Source of the DNA: Halodurantibacterium daqingensis
GTDB lineage: Bacteria; Pseudomonadota; Alphaproteobacteria; Rhodobacterales; Rhodobacteraceae
NCBI RefSeq assembly: GCF_042666235.1
Contig: NZ_JBHTFQ010000002.1
Span: 496,001-560,000, forward strand
DNA length: 64,000 bases
Reading direction: 5' to 3'
Position numbers and translations under genes: made by a program. Of this stretch, positions 16,833 through 25,224 are shown piece after piece. The notes beneath the pieces are model-generated. The model was not told the DNA's origin and searched no databases. It saw only the letters and a list, made by a program, of their open reading frames with translations. Every line of letters begins with the position of its first letter. Positions within the stretch are counted from its first letter, which is position 1.

Positions 16833-17229
16833 TGTCCGCACCGGCCGGCGCAGCGGCGGCGGGCCTTGACCACTGCCCATCCCCTTTTCGGTGCGGCGGG
16901 CCCGCGTCCCGACTACGGGCGTCCCGTTTGCAACGACACGGCCGGAGGTGACGACTGCCCGCCTTTCAGGGAAGGAGGGTCCGTGCAAGCAGCGCCAGGC
17001 TGATGGTCGCCCGGGCGCGGACAGGGATGTTGCCTTCCTTGCCCGGGCATGGCCGGACCCGGCTTGCCCCTGCGCGCAATGCCGAAACGCGCGGGCCAGA
17101 GGCTGCGGCGACATGCCCTTCCTTGCGCCGTGACGGAACCGGGGGCCGGTGGGGGCGCGGCTGGTGGGGGTCACCCTGCAGGATTTTCCCGATCCCGGGC
17201 AGGCGCGGCGGGCAGGGGACCGTTGCACC
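16833..17229. other. Convergent intergenic region, nothing recognised
   Basis: 397 bases between two gene ends that face each other. Open frames here have no ribosome site or domain. Short GC-rich inverted repeats occur, but none is followed by a T-run. Confidence 0.4.
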
Positions 17230-18855
17230 TCAGTCCTTTCGGTTCCAGGCCTCCATCAGTGATTCCATGTAGTTTCCGGTGCTTTTCAGCTGGCTGATCA
17301 TCTGCTCCATCGCGGCAAACCGGCTGCGGTAGCGTTCCTCGAGCAGCGCGGCCCGTTCCTCGAGCGCGGCGAGGCGGGCGTCGTCTTCGCCGCGCCGTGT
17401 GTCGATCTGCCGCTCGCGCAGGTCCAGCTCGCCGTTCCGGCCGGTGATCCGCGTCAGGAAGCTGCCCAGGCGATCGGAAAGGCTGATCCCCAGCCGGATT
17501 TCGGCCTCGGTCAGGCCCGGATCGGGTGTCACGATCACCCCGCCCAGCGGCCCTTCGAGGGCGAGATACTGCGTCCGGCCATCCTCGAGACTGCGAGAGA
17601 TCATCGCCGAGCCCCCCAGCGTCGCCGAGCCCGTCTCGGGATCCAGCGCAAACCGGTAGGATCCGGGCGCGGCCCCCGGACGCGGCGCACCGGCGACCGT
17701 GATACCGGCCGTATCAGCCGCAAGCCGTGTCCGGAAGACCGCATCGAGGGCCGCAGGATCGGCCGCAAAGGCGCGGTCGAAGGTGGCGGCGTCAAGTGTC
17801 AGGGTGCCGTCGCGTTCCGTGCGCAGGCCGAACTGCGCCAGAAACAGCGGCTGCGGCCCGAACCCCACCAGCGGCGCGGTCGTCAGGGAGGCAAGCTGAC
17901 GCTCGAGCGCCACGGCCGTCGTATCGGCGGCCAGCGGCCCTGCCTTGACACCCGGGCCGGCGCGCGCGGTCAGTTCACGCAGGCTGCCGCGGGCCGTGTT
18001 GATCTGATCCACCAGCTCGCGCATGGCCGCCTGCGCGGCCTGCGGATCGCGGCCCAGCATCACCGTGACCGGGCCAGGCGTCGCGGCCGCAAGGGCCAGG
18101 ACGGCGCCGGGCAAGACGTCATCGATCAGATTCCTGGGCCGGCGCAGGGTGATGCCATCCACCACGATTTCGGCGTCGCTGGCTGCCGTGATCTGGTGAT
18201 CGGCGGGGCCGGCGCTGGTGTCGAACCGCGCCAGATCCGAGCCGTCCTGCCCCGGTGTCACCGTCAGCGACAGCGCATTCGCCGCCCCTTCGGCCCCGCG
18301 CAGCGCCAGCGAAACGGTTCCGTCGCCCTTGTCCACGATCCAGGCGCTGACGCCTTCCAGCCGGTCAAGCGCGCGGGCCAGATCCTGCAACGTCGCCCCG
18401 TCTGGCAGGCTGATCTCCTGCGGGTCTGCCTGCGGGGCGAAGCCATCGGACAGAAGCCGCCCGCGGTCCAGCCGGATCGTGCCACCGCCCACCGCGGCTT
18501 CCGCGCTTGAAAACCCGCCGAATTCAAGTACCTGCGCCCGCGCGAGGCTGCGCACCTCGATCGCTTGGGTCACTTCGCGGGCGCGGGTCGGATCGGTAAC
18601 CGAAACGGCCACCGCGCTGCTGCTGCTCAGGCCGATGGGCGCCCCGGCGGCGCGGGTTCCGGCCAGCCCCGCCTGAAGCCCCGCCAGCGCGCCACGCAGC
18701 CGCGACAGCGCCGAAACCGACAGATCGGCCTCGCGCAGACGGGCCTCGATCGCCTGCCGCTTGGGCGCGATCTCGGCCGTGACAAGGGAACTGGCAAGCT
18801 GCCCGAGGTTGAGGCCCGAGCCGCGCGTGTTCAACGTGCTGAGAATGTCGTTCAT
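17230..18855 (-). CDS. fliD: Flagellar hook-associated protein 2, filament cap
   Basis: A 541-residue FliD. The N-terminal FliD_N domain (about 8-105) has the LASSLVTAEIAPKRQAIEARL helix and an adjoining coiled coil. The C-terminal FliD_C domain spans about 235-520, with IDTRRGEDDARLAALEERAALLEERYRSRF, the final coiled coil of cap proteins. FliD forms the cap under which flagellin folds at the filament tip. It lies 51 bases after motB on the same strand, so it is probably the third gene of motA-motB-fliD. FliD is typical of Fla1-type flagella. Length is near normal (about 450-550). Confidence 0.92.
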   Translation of the reverse strand: MNDILSTLNTRGSGLNLGQLASSLVTAEIAPKRQAIEARLREADLSVSALSRLRGALAGLQAGLAGTRAAGAPIGLSSSSAVAVSVTDPTRAREVTQAIEVRSLARAQVLEFGGFSSAEAAVGGGTIRLDRGRLLSDGFAPQADPQEISLPDGATLQDLARALDRLEGVSAWIVDKGDGTVSLALRGAEGAANALSLTVTPGQDGSDLARFDTSAGPADHQITAASDAEIVVDGITLRRPRNLIDDVLPGAVLALAAATPGPVTVMLGRDPQAAQAAMRELVDQINTARGSLRELTARAGPGVKAGPLAADTTAVALERQLASLTTAPLVGFGPQPLFLAQFGLRTERDGTLTLDAATFDRAFAADPAALDAVFRTRLAADTAGITVAGAPRPGAAPGSYRFALDPETGSATLGGSAMISRSLEDGRTQYLALEGPLGGVIVTPDPGLTEAEIRLGISLSDRLGSFLTRITGRNGELDLRERQIDTRRGEDDARLAALEERAALLEERYRSRFAAMEQMISQLKSTGNYMESLMEAWNRKD

Positions 18856-18906
18856 CCTGGCCTCCGACGGGCTGTGAACAGGGAAACGGCGCAGCAGCGG
18901 CGGGTG

Positions 18907-20058
18907 TTAGGGCGCCCCGCCATAATCGATCTCGATTTCGATGCGACGGTTGCGCTCGCGTGCCTCGGCACTGGTATTGGGCGCCACCGGCCGCGTCTCG
19001 CCATAGCTGACCGCCTTCATCCGTTCGGGGCCGACAAGGCCAGTGGCTTCGAGCTGGCGCACCACGCTGGCCGAACGCGCCGCCGCCAGATCCCAGTTGT
19101 TGCGATAGATCGACCCCGGGCCGATCGGCACATCGTCGGTATGGCCGGAAACGGTGATGCTGCTGGTGCTGCGCATGCTGGAGAAGGCGATGCGGGACAT
19201 GATGTCGCGCGCCTCGGATGTCAGCGTGGCCGAGCCGGACGGGAAGGCGCCGCCGGCGCCGACGGTGACAAAGACCTTGCCATCGCGCCGCTCGACCTCG
19301 ACCAGCCCCTCGCCCAGTTCCTGACGCAGGGCGACGCGCAGCGCGTCTTCGGCCACGGCGGCACGCTCTTCGGCGGCGCTGTCGTTCGCGCCCCCAGGCT
19401 GGGCACCCGTGGCCGGGCCGCCCGCGGCCGCGCCCGCATCCGCGCCGCCCTGCGCCGTGCCTTCGCCCGCACCCCCCGCAAGGGTGCCCTCGGCGGCAGA
19501 GCCTCCGGTCTGCGCCCCTTCACTTGCCGCAGCCAGGGCGCGCAGCATTTCGGCCTGCGCGCCTTCACCAGCGGCGCTGATCTGGACCTGCTCGCCCTCG
19601 ATTTCGAGCGTCAGGGTGCCGTTCTCGATCGCTTCGCGCAGCGCGTCGGCCAGGCTTTCGGAATCGGATGGGGGTTTGCCATCCTCGCCTTCGCCGCCAT
19701 CCTCGGATTTGGTTTCAAGTTCGGGGCGTTCCTGTTCGGTGGTCTGCTGGGTCAGCGTATCGGTGACGGACAGGGCCGGCGACGGGCTGAAATCCAGCGA
19801 CAGGACGGTGGTGCCCTTGGGCGGTTCGACGATCGGCACCAGACGCTGCACCCCGAAGGAATCGCGCAGCGACCCCGAGATTTGCTTGAACTTGGGGACG
19901 TTGAATTCGGCAAAGGACAGGATCAGCACGAAGAACGCCATGAGCAGCGTCGCCATGTCGGCGAAGGTCGCCATCCAGGCGGGCGCACCGGGGGGCGGGC
20001 ACTTCGGGCATTCCTGCTCTTCCTCGTCTTCGGGGGGCAGCTCGACGATCTTGGACAT
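18907..20058 (-). CDS. motB: Flagellar stator protein MotB/PomB type
   Basis: A 383-residue stator B subunit. After a short acidic N-terminus with a CPKC motif comes the plug/TM region GAPAWMATFADMATLLMAFFVLILS, in which Asp34 is the ion-carrying residue. Residues about 105-235 are a long low-complexity linker rich in Gly, Ala and Glu. Residues 250-380 form the OmpA-like peptidoglycan-binding domain (VSGHTDDVPIGPGSIYRNNWDLAAARSASV). The KCPPPGAPAW start resembles PomB of sodium motors more than E. coli MotB; which ion is used cannot be told from this. It starts four bases after motA. Confidence 0.92.
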   Translation of the reverse strand: MSKIVELPPEDEEEQECPKCPPPGAPAWMATFADMATLLMAFFVLILSFAEFNVPKFKQISGSLRDSFGVQRLVPIVEPPKGTTVLSLDFSPSPALSVTDTLTQQTTEQERPELETKSEDGGEGEDGKPPSDSESLADALREAIENGTLTLEIEGEQVQISAAGEGAQAEMLRALAAASEGAQTGGSAAEGTLAGGAGEGTAQGGADAGAAAGGPATGAQPGGANDSAAEERAAVAEDALRVALRQELGEGLVEVERRDGKVFVTVGAGGAFPSGSATLTSEARDIMSRIAFSSMRSTSSITVSGHTDDVPIGPGSIYRNNWDLAAARSASVVRQLEATGLVGPERMKAVSYGETRPVAPNTSAEARERNRRIEIEIDYGGAP

Positions 20059-20062
20059 GGGC

Positions 20063-20824
20063 TCAGGCCGCCTGCAGCGTGGCCTGAACCTTGGGCGGCA
20101 GGCCCGCGGTCATCTGTTCCTGGATGTTGCGCGGGCTTTCGCCGCGGGCGATGTTGCGCAGCCCCTCCAGCACCATCTCGCGATAGAGCACCTCGTAGGT
20201 CGTGTAGCCCTCCATCTTGGTCAGCATCGGCCCGAACAGAACGTTGGCCAGGAAGGCGCCGTAAAGCGTGGTCAGAAGCGCCACCGCCATGGCCGGGCCG
20301 ATCGCCTTGGCGTCCTCGATGTTGCCCAGCATCAGCACCAGTCCGATCAGCGTACCGATCATGCCCATCGCCGGGCCGATGTCGATCCAGGCCTTGACCA
20401 CCGCCTGCGACTGGGCGTGCCGGCTTTTCATCGCGCTGATCTCCTGGCGCAACTGGCGTGTCAGCTTGGCCTCGTCGGCGCCATCGACCAGCAGTTGAAG
20501 CCCCTTTTCAAAGAACTTGTCGGGCACCTCCTGGCCCTCCAGCGCCATCATCCCGTCCTTGCGGGCCACGGCCGAGAGCTCGACGATCCGTTCGATCATC
20601 TCTTTCTGTTTCTTCATCTTGGGCATGAAGGCCTTGGCCATCGCCCCGAAACTGCCCAGAAACACCGGCAGCGGTGCCGTGTACATCACCGCGAAAAAGG
20701 TGCCGCCAAAGACGATCAGGATCGACGGCACGTCGATGAAGGGGCTGAGCCCCCCGCCCGAGATCATGGCACCGACGATCATGCCGACGGCGCCGATCAG
20801 TCCGATGAGTGAGGCGATATCCAT
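20063..20824 (-). CDS. motA: Flagellar stator protein MotA/PomA type
   Basis: A 253-residue stator A subunit with four membrane segments (about 4-22, 31-50, 150-170, 182-202). The start MDIASLIGLIGAVGMIVGA and the length match PomA rather than the longer E. coli MotA. The cytoplasmic loop (about 80-140) is charged and contacts the rotor. TM3-TM4 hold IDIGPAMGMIGTLIGLVLML and AMAVALLTTLYGAFLANV. With MotB it forms the torque-generating ion channel. The ATG at 20824 is preceded by a near -24/-12 element. The motB gene follows after four bases. Confidence 0.93.
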   Translation of the reverse strand: MDIASLIGLIGAVGMIVGAMISGGGLSPFIDVPSILIVFGGTFFAVMYTAPLPVFLGSFGAMAKAFMPKMKKQKEMIERIVELSAVARKDGMMALEGQEVPDKFFEKGLQLLVDGADEAKLTRQLRQEISAMKSRHAQSQAVVKAWIDIGPAMGMIGTLIGLVLMLGNIEDAKAIGPAMAVALLTTLYGAFLANVLFGPMLTKMEGYTTYEVLYREMVLEGLRNIARGESPRNIQEQMTAGLPPKVQATLQAA

Positions 20825-20861
20825 TGGTCTGCCCTTTGCTGGCCTGCTGCTGCGCATCGCC

Positions 20862-20877
20862 TTCAAGAATCGTACCA
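20862..20877 (-). promoter_or_regulatory. Weak sigma-54-like promoter before motA
   Basis: Read on the minus strand, TGGTACG-ATTC-TTGAA fits the sigma-54 consensus TGGCACG-N4-TTGCW with correct spacing, but the normally invariant -12 GC is GA. Transcription would start about 27 bases before motA. It lies 30-45 bases from the much better plus-strand element of the divergent gene. Confidence 0.35.
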
Positions 20878-20905
20878 GCCGGCGCGGGCACCGGCCCGGG
20901 GCACC

Positions 20906-20921
20906 TGGCATGGGACTTGCT
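20906..20921 (+). promoter_or_regulatory. Sigma-54 (-24/-12) promoter of the DUF1566 gene
   Basis: TGGCATG-GGAC-TTGCT has the -24 GG (20907-20908) and -12 GC (20919-20920) separated by exactly ten bases, and differs from the TGGCACG-N4-TTGCW consensus at one position. The predicted start near 20932 is about 22 bases before the ATG at 20954. An rpoN gene lies 2.3 kb downstream. Confidence 0.75.
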
Positions 20922-20953
20922 TGCCCGTCGCAACCACGGCAGGAGCGGGACGG

Positions 20954-21460
20954 ATGAGACGATTTTCCTTGCGGCACCTCGGGCGCGGGCGCGCCGCGAT
21001 GCTGGCAGCGGCGATCTGGGGCGGTATCGCCGGGCAGGCGCTGGCGGCGGATCTTGTCCCCTGGGGCAATGTGGTGCGCGACATGGACAACCGGATCGAC
21101 TGGCTGCGCTGTGCCGTGGGCCAGCGCTGGAATGGCGACACCTGCCTGGGCGAGGCCTTGCGGCTGAACCACGACGCCATGCCGCAGGTCATCGCCCAGG
21201 CGAACCAGCAGCTGGGCGGGCGCTGGCGGCTTCCCACCCGGCGCGAGCTTGAGGGCCTTCTGTGCCAGACCTGCCGCCCGGCGCGGATCGACCCGCGGCT
21301 GTTTCCCGCCACGCCCGCCACCTCGTTCTGGACGGGCCAGCGGCCGCTTCTGTCACCGCGCAACTACTGGAGCGTCAACTTCCTGATCGGTCACAGCTAC
21401 GGCCGTTTTTTCCCGCAGCACGAACTTGCCGTGCGGCTGGTGCGCGACCGCCGCGACTGA
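20954..21460 (+). CDS. Secreted DUF1566 (Lcl-type) domain protein
   Basis: A 168-residue protein with a signal peptide (about 1-31, ending AGQALA). The remainder resembles the DUF1566 fold seen in bacterial surface proteins: RWNGDTCLGEALRLN near residue 55-70, GGRWRLPTRRELEGLLCQTC near 85-105, FWTGQRP near 120, and a closing YWSVNFLIGHSYGRFFPQHELAVRLVRD. Four Cys could form two disulfides. The ATG at 20954 has AGGAG eight bases before. It has its own sigma-54 promoter and sits between motAB and fliC, so it is probably expressed with the flagellum. No flagellar role for such a protein is known to me. Confidence 0.82.
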   Translation: MRRFSLRHLGRGRAAMLAAAIWGGIAGQALAADLVPWGNVVRDMDNRIDWLRCAVGQRWNGDTCLGEALRLNHDAMPQVIAQANQQLGGRWRLPTRRELEGLLCQTCRPARIDPRLFPATPATSFWTGQRPLLSPRNYWSVNFLIGHSYGRFFPQHELAVRLVRDRRD

Positions 21461-21578
21461 TCCGGGCCGGATGCTTGGCGGCGCGGCAGCGAAAAAGTTG
21501 CGCGGCCCGCTAAACATCCCGGCAGTGCGTCGTTTCCCCTCTCAGGCGCGAACCGCCAACATGGATCAGGAGGCGACA

Positions 21579-23036
21579 ATGACTGCGATCAACACCAATA
21601 CCGGCGCAATTCTGGCACGGGCGAACATGGCCCGCGTCAGCGAAGAGTTCAACACATCGATGTCCCGGCTGTCGTCGGGGCTGCGCATCAATGCTGCCAA
21701 GGACGATGCCGCCGGCATGGCGATCTCCGAGCGGATGACCTCGCAGATCAAGGGTCTGAACCAGGCAGTGCGCAACGCGGCCGACGGCAAGAACCTGGTC
21801 GATACCACCGAGGGCGCGCATGTCGAGATCAGCAACATGTTGCAGCGGCTGCGCGAACTGTCGGTGCAATCGGCCAACGATACCAACACCTCGTTCGACC
21901 GCCGCGCAATCAGCGCCGAGGCCAACCAGCTTGTGTCCGAGATCAACCGCGTTGCCTCGCAGACCACCTGGAACGGCATGTCGCTGCTGAACGGCGATTT
22001 TGCGGGCAAGCAGCTGCAGATCGGCGCCGACAAGGGCCAGACGCTGAACTTCAACGTCGACAGCGCCGCCGCCAAGGATATCGGCGCCCACAGGATCACG
22101 ACGACCGGTGGCGTCAATCTGGGGGATGAGAGCGGCATCGAAAGCGAAACGCTGACACTGACCGGTCATCTCGGTTCGGCAGAAATCACCACCAGCGCAG
22201 AGCAGTCGGCAGAATCGCTGGCCAAGGCGATCAATGCCGAAGCCTCCAAGACGGGGGTCGAGGCGACGGCCATCAACAAGGCCAAGCTCAGCTTTGGCGT
22301 CGCCGGATCCGCTACGTTCAAACTGAACGGCGTTTCGATTTCGGCAAGTGTCAACGACACGGGCGACATCCGAACGCTGCGCGACGCGATCAATGCGGTT
22401 TCGGGCAAGACGGGCATCACTGCCACGATGGGTGCCAGCAATGGTGAAATCGTCCTGACCAGCGCCAGCGGCGCCGACATCAAGATCAGCGACTACAAAG
22501 CGGCAAGCGCCAACACCAAACTGGGTGTTGCAGGTCTCAAGTCTGACGGCAGCTTCGGAGAGGTCAAGACCATTGACAACACCGATAATAAAGGAGCCGT
22601 CGTGACCGGTCAGGTCGAACTCTCGTCGGCCAAATCCTTCGCGATCACGACAAATGAAAAATCCGGCAAGGCAGGTAAAAACGTGCTGGGCGAAGAAGCG
22701 GCTGGCGCCTCGAAGCTCGCCTCGGTCTCTGAAATCGACCTCAGCAGCGCCACGGGTGCGGCCGATGCGATCAAGGTGATCGACGTTGCGCTGCAGAAGA
22801 TCAACCAGTCGCGCGCCGATCTGGGGGCGATCTCGAACCGGCTCGACAGCACGATCAGCAACCTCACCAACATCACCGTCAATATCGAGGGCTCGCGGTC
22901 GCAGGTGATGGATGCCGACTATGCCAAGGAATCGACGGCGCTGGCCCGCAGCCAGATCCTGTCGCAGGCCTCGACGGCGATGCTGGCGCAGGCCAATGCT
23001 TCCAAGCAGAACGTGCTCAGCCTGCTCCAGGGCTGA
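21579..23036 (+). CDS. fliC: Flagellin
   Basis: A 485-residue flagellin. The conserved N-terminal D0/D1 region runs to about residue 145 (NTNTGAILARANM, SRLSSGLRINAAKDDAAGMAIS). The C-terminal D1/D0 region is about 395-485 (INQSRADLGAISNRLDSTI, ending ASKQNVLSLLQ). The centre is a variable, Ser/Thr/Lys-rich surface domain with noticeably lower GC, as usual for exposed flagellin parts. The ATG at 21579 follows AGGAGG by five bases; an upstream frame is not flagellin. Only a poor -24/-12 candidate (TTGGC...CAGC, 21475-21490) lies upstream, so sigma-28 control is equally possible. A strong terminator follows. Confidence 0.95.
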   Translation: MTAINTNTGAILARANMARVSEEFNTSMSRLSSGLRINAAKDDAAGMAISERMTSQIKGLNQAVRNAADGKNLVDTTEGAHVEISNMLQRLRELSVQSANDTNTSFDRRAISAEANQLVSEINRVASQTTWNGMSLLNGDFAGKQLQIGADKGQTLNFNVDSAAAKDIGAHRITTTGGVNLGDESGIESETLTLTGHLGSAEITTSAEQSAESLAKAINAEASKTGVEATAINKAKLSFGVAGSATFKLNGVSISASVNDTGDIRTLRDAINAVSGKTGITATMGASNGEIVLTSASGADIKISDYKAASANTKLGVAGLKSDGSFGEVKTIDNTDNKGAVVTGQVELSSAKSFAITTNEKSGKAGKNVLGEEAAGASKLASVSEIDLSSATGAADAIKVIDVALQKINQSRADLGAISNRLDSTISNLTNITVNIEGSRSQVMDADYAKESTALARSQILSQASTAMLAQANASKQNVLSLLQG

Positions 23037-23064
23037 CGGAATCCTGACGCCGCGATGCGGCCGA

Positions 23065-23089
23065 CCCGGGGCGCGCGCCCCGGGTTTTT
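23065..23089 (+). terminator. Rho-independent terminator of fliC
   Basis: A perfect GC-only palindrome at 23065-23084 (ten-base arms, CCCGGGGCGC and its complement) is followed directly by TTTTT. It lies 28 bases after the fliC stop and separates fliC from rpoN. Confidence 0.85.
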
Positions 23090-23209
23090 CGTTGCGAAAC
23101 AGGCAGCCGGCCTGTCGGTTTTCCGGCACATTCCCGCGTCAAATAGATGATTTGCCTTGCCGCCCCCGAACACGCAGCTTGATGGCGCAGGTTCGGTAAG
23201 GGGGATGTC

Positions 23210-24658
23210 ATGCAGCTTGTTCCGGTGCAGCAGCTTCGGCAGAAACAGTCGCTGGTGGTCACGGCCCAGCTGCAGCAGGCCATTGTCCTGCTGCAGATGA
23301 ACAACCTGGAACTGCGCAGCTTTATCGAACAGCAGGCCGAGGAGAACCCCTTCCTCGATACCGGCGCCCGCCTGTCCGAGGCGCCGGCCCGGCCAGAAAC
23401 GCCGCTGCCTTCGGGCGTCGATCAGGGAATGCAGGCCGGTGCGGCCCTTGCCGATGGCACGCTGTCGGGCCTTGCGCAAAGCAACCTGTTCGACAGTGAC
23501 CGTGGGGGCCGGCAGCCTGGCGCCGGGGGGGATGCGCCGGATGCGGTCAGCCTTCTTGCGGCGGGGCGGCCCTCGCTTTATGCCCATGTCGGTGCGGCCA
23601 TGGACCTGATGCTGGATGATCCGCGCGACCGGGCCATGGCCGAGGTGTTCCTTGAGGCGCTCGAACCCTCGGGCTGGCTGGGACGGCCGTTGGATCAGAT
23701 CGCGGCGCTGTGTGGCTGTGATATGCCCAGGGCCGAAGCCCTGTTGGAGCGCCTTCAGCAGATGGAACCCGCCGGCCTTTTCGCGCGCGATCTGGCGGAA
23801 TGCCTGCGCCTTCAGGCGGCGGATCGCGGCTGGCTGACGCCGGTTTTCGCGGCGCTTCTGGACAATCTGGCCCTGCTGGGCGCCGGGCAGATGCGGCAGC
23901 TGGCGCGCGCCTGCGGCTGCGAGTCCGAGGCGCTGCGCCCGCTTTTGCGGCAGTTGCGCAGCCTTGATCCCAAGCCCGGTGCGCAATTCTCGCACGAGGA
24001 GGCACCACTGCGCGCCCCTGATCTGATCGTGCGGCGTGCGGCGACGGGCTGGCAGGTGGATCTGAACCGTTCCACCCTGCCGTCGGTTCTGGTGAACGAG
24101 GATTATGCCGCCCGCGCCACCGCGCGTCGGATGCCCGAGGACGTGCGCCGCTTCGCCTCGGGGCGGGTGGCCGATGCGCGCTGGCTGCGCCGGGCGGTCG
24201 CGCAGCGCAACGACACCGCCCTGCGGGTGGGCGCCGAGATCGTGCGCCATCAGGAGGCCTTCCTGCTGCACGGACCCGCGCATCTGCGCCCGCTGATCCT
24301 GCGCGAGGTGGCCGATGCGATCGGGGTTCACGAAAGCACTGTCAGCCGCGTGACCACCGGCATGATGATGGCAACGCCACAGGGCAGCTTTCCGCTCAAG
24401 TTCTTCTTCAGCGCGGCGCTGAGCGCAGCCGATCCGGGGCAGGAGGCAGGCTCGGCCGCCGCGATCCGCTACCGGATCCGCCGGATCATCGAGGGCGAAC
24501 CCGCCGATGCGCCGCTGAGCGATGACGCGATCGTCGAGATCATCGCCCGCGAAGGCGTGAACCTTGCCCGACGGACGGTGGCAAAATACCGCGAAATGCA
24601 GAACATCCCGTCGTCGTTCCAGCGACGGCGGCAGATGATGGTGTCGGGGCAGCTTTAG
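23210..24658 (+). CDS. rpoN: RNA polymerase sigma-54 factor
   Basis: A 482-residue RpoN. Region I is the Gln/Leu-rich start (QKQSLVVTAQLQQAIVLLQMNNLELRSFI), followed by an acidic region II. The core-binding domain is about 100-240. The C-terminal DNA-binding part holds an HTH near 360-385 (VADAIGVHESTVSRVTTG) and the RpoN box ARRTVAKYRE near 455-465. It directs polymerase to -24/-12 promoters and needs an AAA+ activator, none of which is in the window. Its place inside the flagellar cluster, with two good -24/-12 promoters nearby, suggests a flagellum-dedicated copy like RpoN2 of R. sphaeroides. No sigma-54 site with proper spacing precedes it. Confidence 0.95.
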   Translation: MQLVPVQQLRQKQSLVVTAQLQQAIVLLQMNNLELRSFIEQQAEENPFLDTGARLSEAPARPETPLPSGVDQGMQAGAALADGTLSGLAQSNLFDSDRGGRQPGAGGDAPDAVSLLAAGRPSLYAHVGAAMDLMLDDPRDRAMAEVFLEALEPSGWLGRPLDQIAALCGCDMPRAEALLERLQQMEPAGLFARDLAECLRLQAADRGWLTPVFAALLDNLALLGAGQMRQLARACGCESEALRPLLRQLRSLDPKPGAQFSHEEAPLRAPDLIVRRAATGWQVDLNRSTLPSVLVNEDYAARATARRMPEDVRRFASGRVADARWLRRAVAQRNDTALRVGAEIVRHQEAFLLHGPAHLRPLILREVADAIGVHESTVSRVTTGMMMATPQGSFPLKFFFSAALSAADPGQEAGSAAAIRYRIRRIIEGEPADAPLSDDAIVEIIAREGVNLARRTVAKYREMQNIPSSFQRRRQMMVSGQL

Positions 24659-24661
24659 ACC

Positions 24662-24979
24662 ATGCGGCGCGGCTGGATCCCCGGGCGTTTCAGAAGCTCT
24701 GCCGATGCCGGGGCGGGTGCTGCGCGGTCTGGGCCCGCGCCGCCGCGCCGGTTCTGGCGGCGCCCGTCGCGCAAGGTGCTGGCGGTGGCATGCCTTCTGG
24801 CGGCGGCGGCGCTGATGCTCTGGGGTCCGACCGGGCACCACGAGGCCAGGCTGCACGCCTTGCAGGACGAGGTGACGGCGCTGCACGCGGCCATGGCCGC
24901 AGAGGAACGGCTCACCCAGACGCTTTCACTGCCCTGGGTGATCCTTGGCACAGGGCAGGCCGCGCCCGCTGTGGACTGA
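24662..24979 (+). CDS. Small membrane protein downstream of rpoN, function unknown
   Basis: A 105-residue protein starting three bases after the rpoN stop, so it is translated from the same message. An Arg/Pro-rich cytoplasmic start (1-38) is followed by one membrane segment (about 39-56, VLAVACLLAAAALMLWG) and a short amphipathic coiled-coil-like helix (62-85, ARLHALQDEVTALHAAMAAEERL). This topology is common in small division or envelope proteins, but no family is recognisable. Coding potential is supported by spacing and frame rather than by homology. Confidence 0.55.
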   Translation: MRRGWIPGRFRSSADAGAGAARSGPAPPRRFWRRPSRKVLAVACLLAAAALMLWGPTGHHEARLHALQDEVTALHAAMAAEERLTQTLSLPWVILGTGQAAPAVD

Positions 24980-25224
24980 CGCATCAGGAAACAGAGGCGG
25001 CCGATCCCGCCGCAGCACCGGATTTCTGACGCGGCACCGGCGCAAGCTTTCGAACCTCCGCGCCAGGATCCGGCTTCGCAGACCGGACGCGCCCCGGGCC
25101 GACAATTCCGTCCCGGCGGTATCCGTGCCCTCAACGCCAACGGCAGGCTGTCGGAAAGGGTCGATAAGGATGATACGAAGCCACTGCCGGGCCGGCTTGC
25201 ACGCTGCGGCCGAAGGACCGCGGC

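Noticed and set aside
21475..21491. TTGGCGGCGCGGCAGC before fliC as a -24/-12 promoter
   Set aside because: Spacing is right, but the -24 lacks CACG and the -12 reads CAGC. In such GC-rich DNA this is a likely chance match, so it is kept only as a remark under fliC.
23135..23150. CCGGCACATTCCCGC before rpoN as a sigma-54 autoregulatory site
   Set aside because: GG and GC are again one base too close and the -12 lacks TT.
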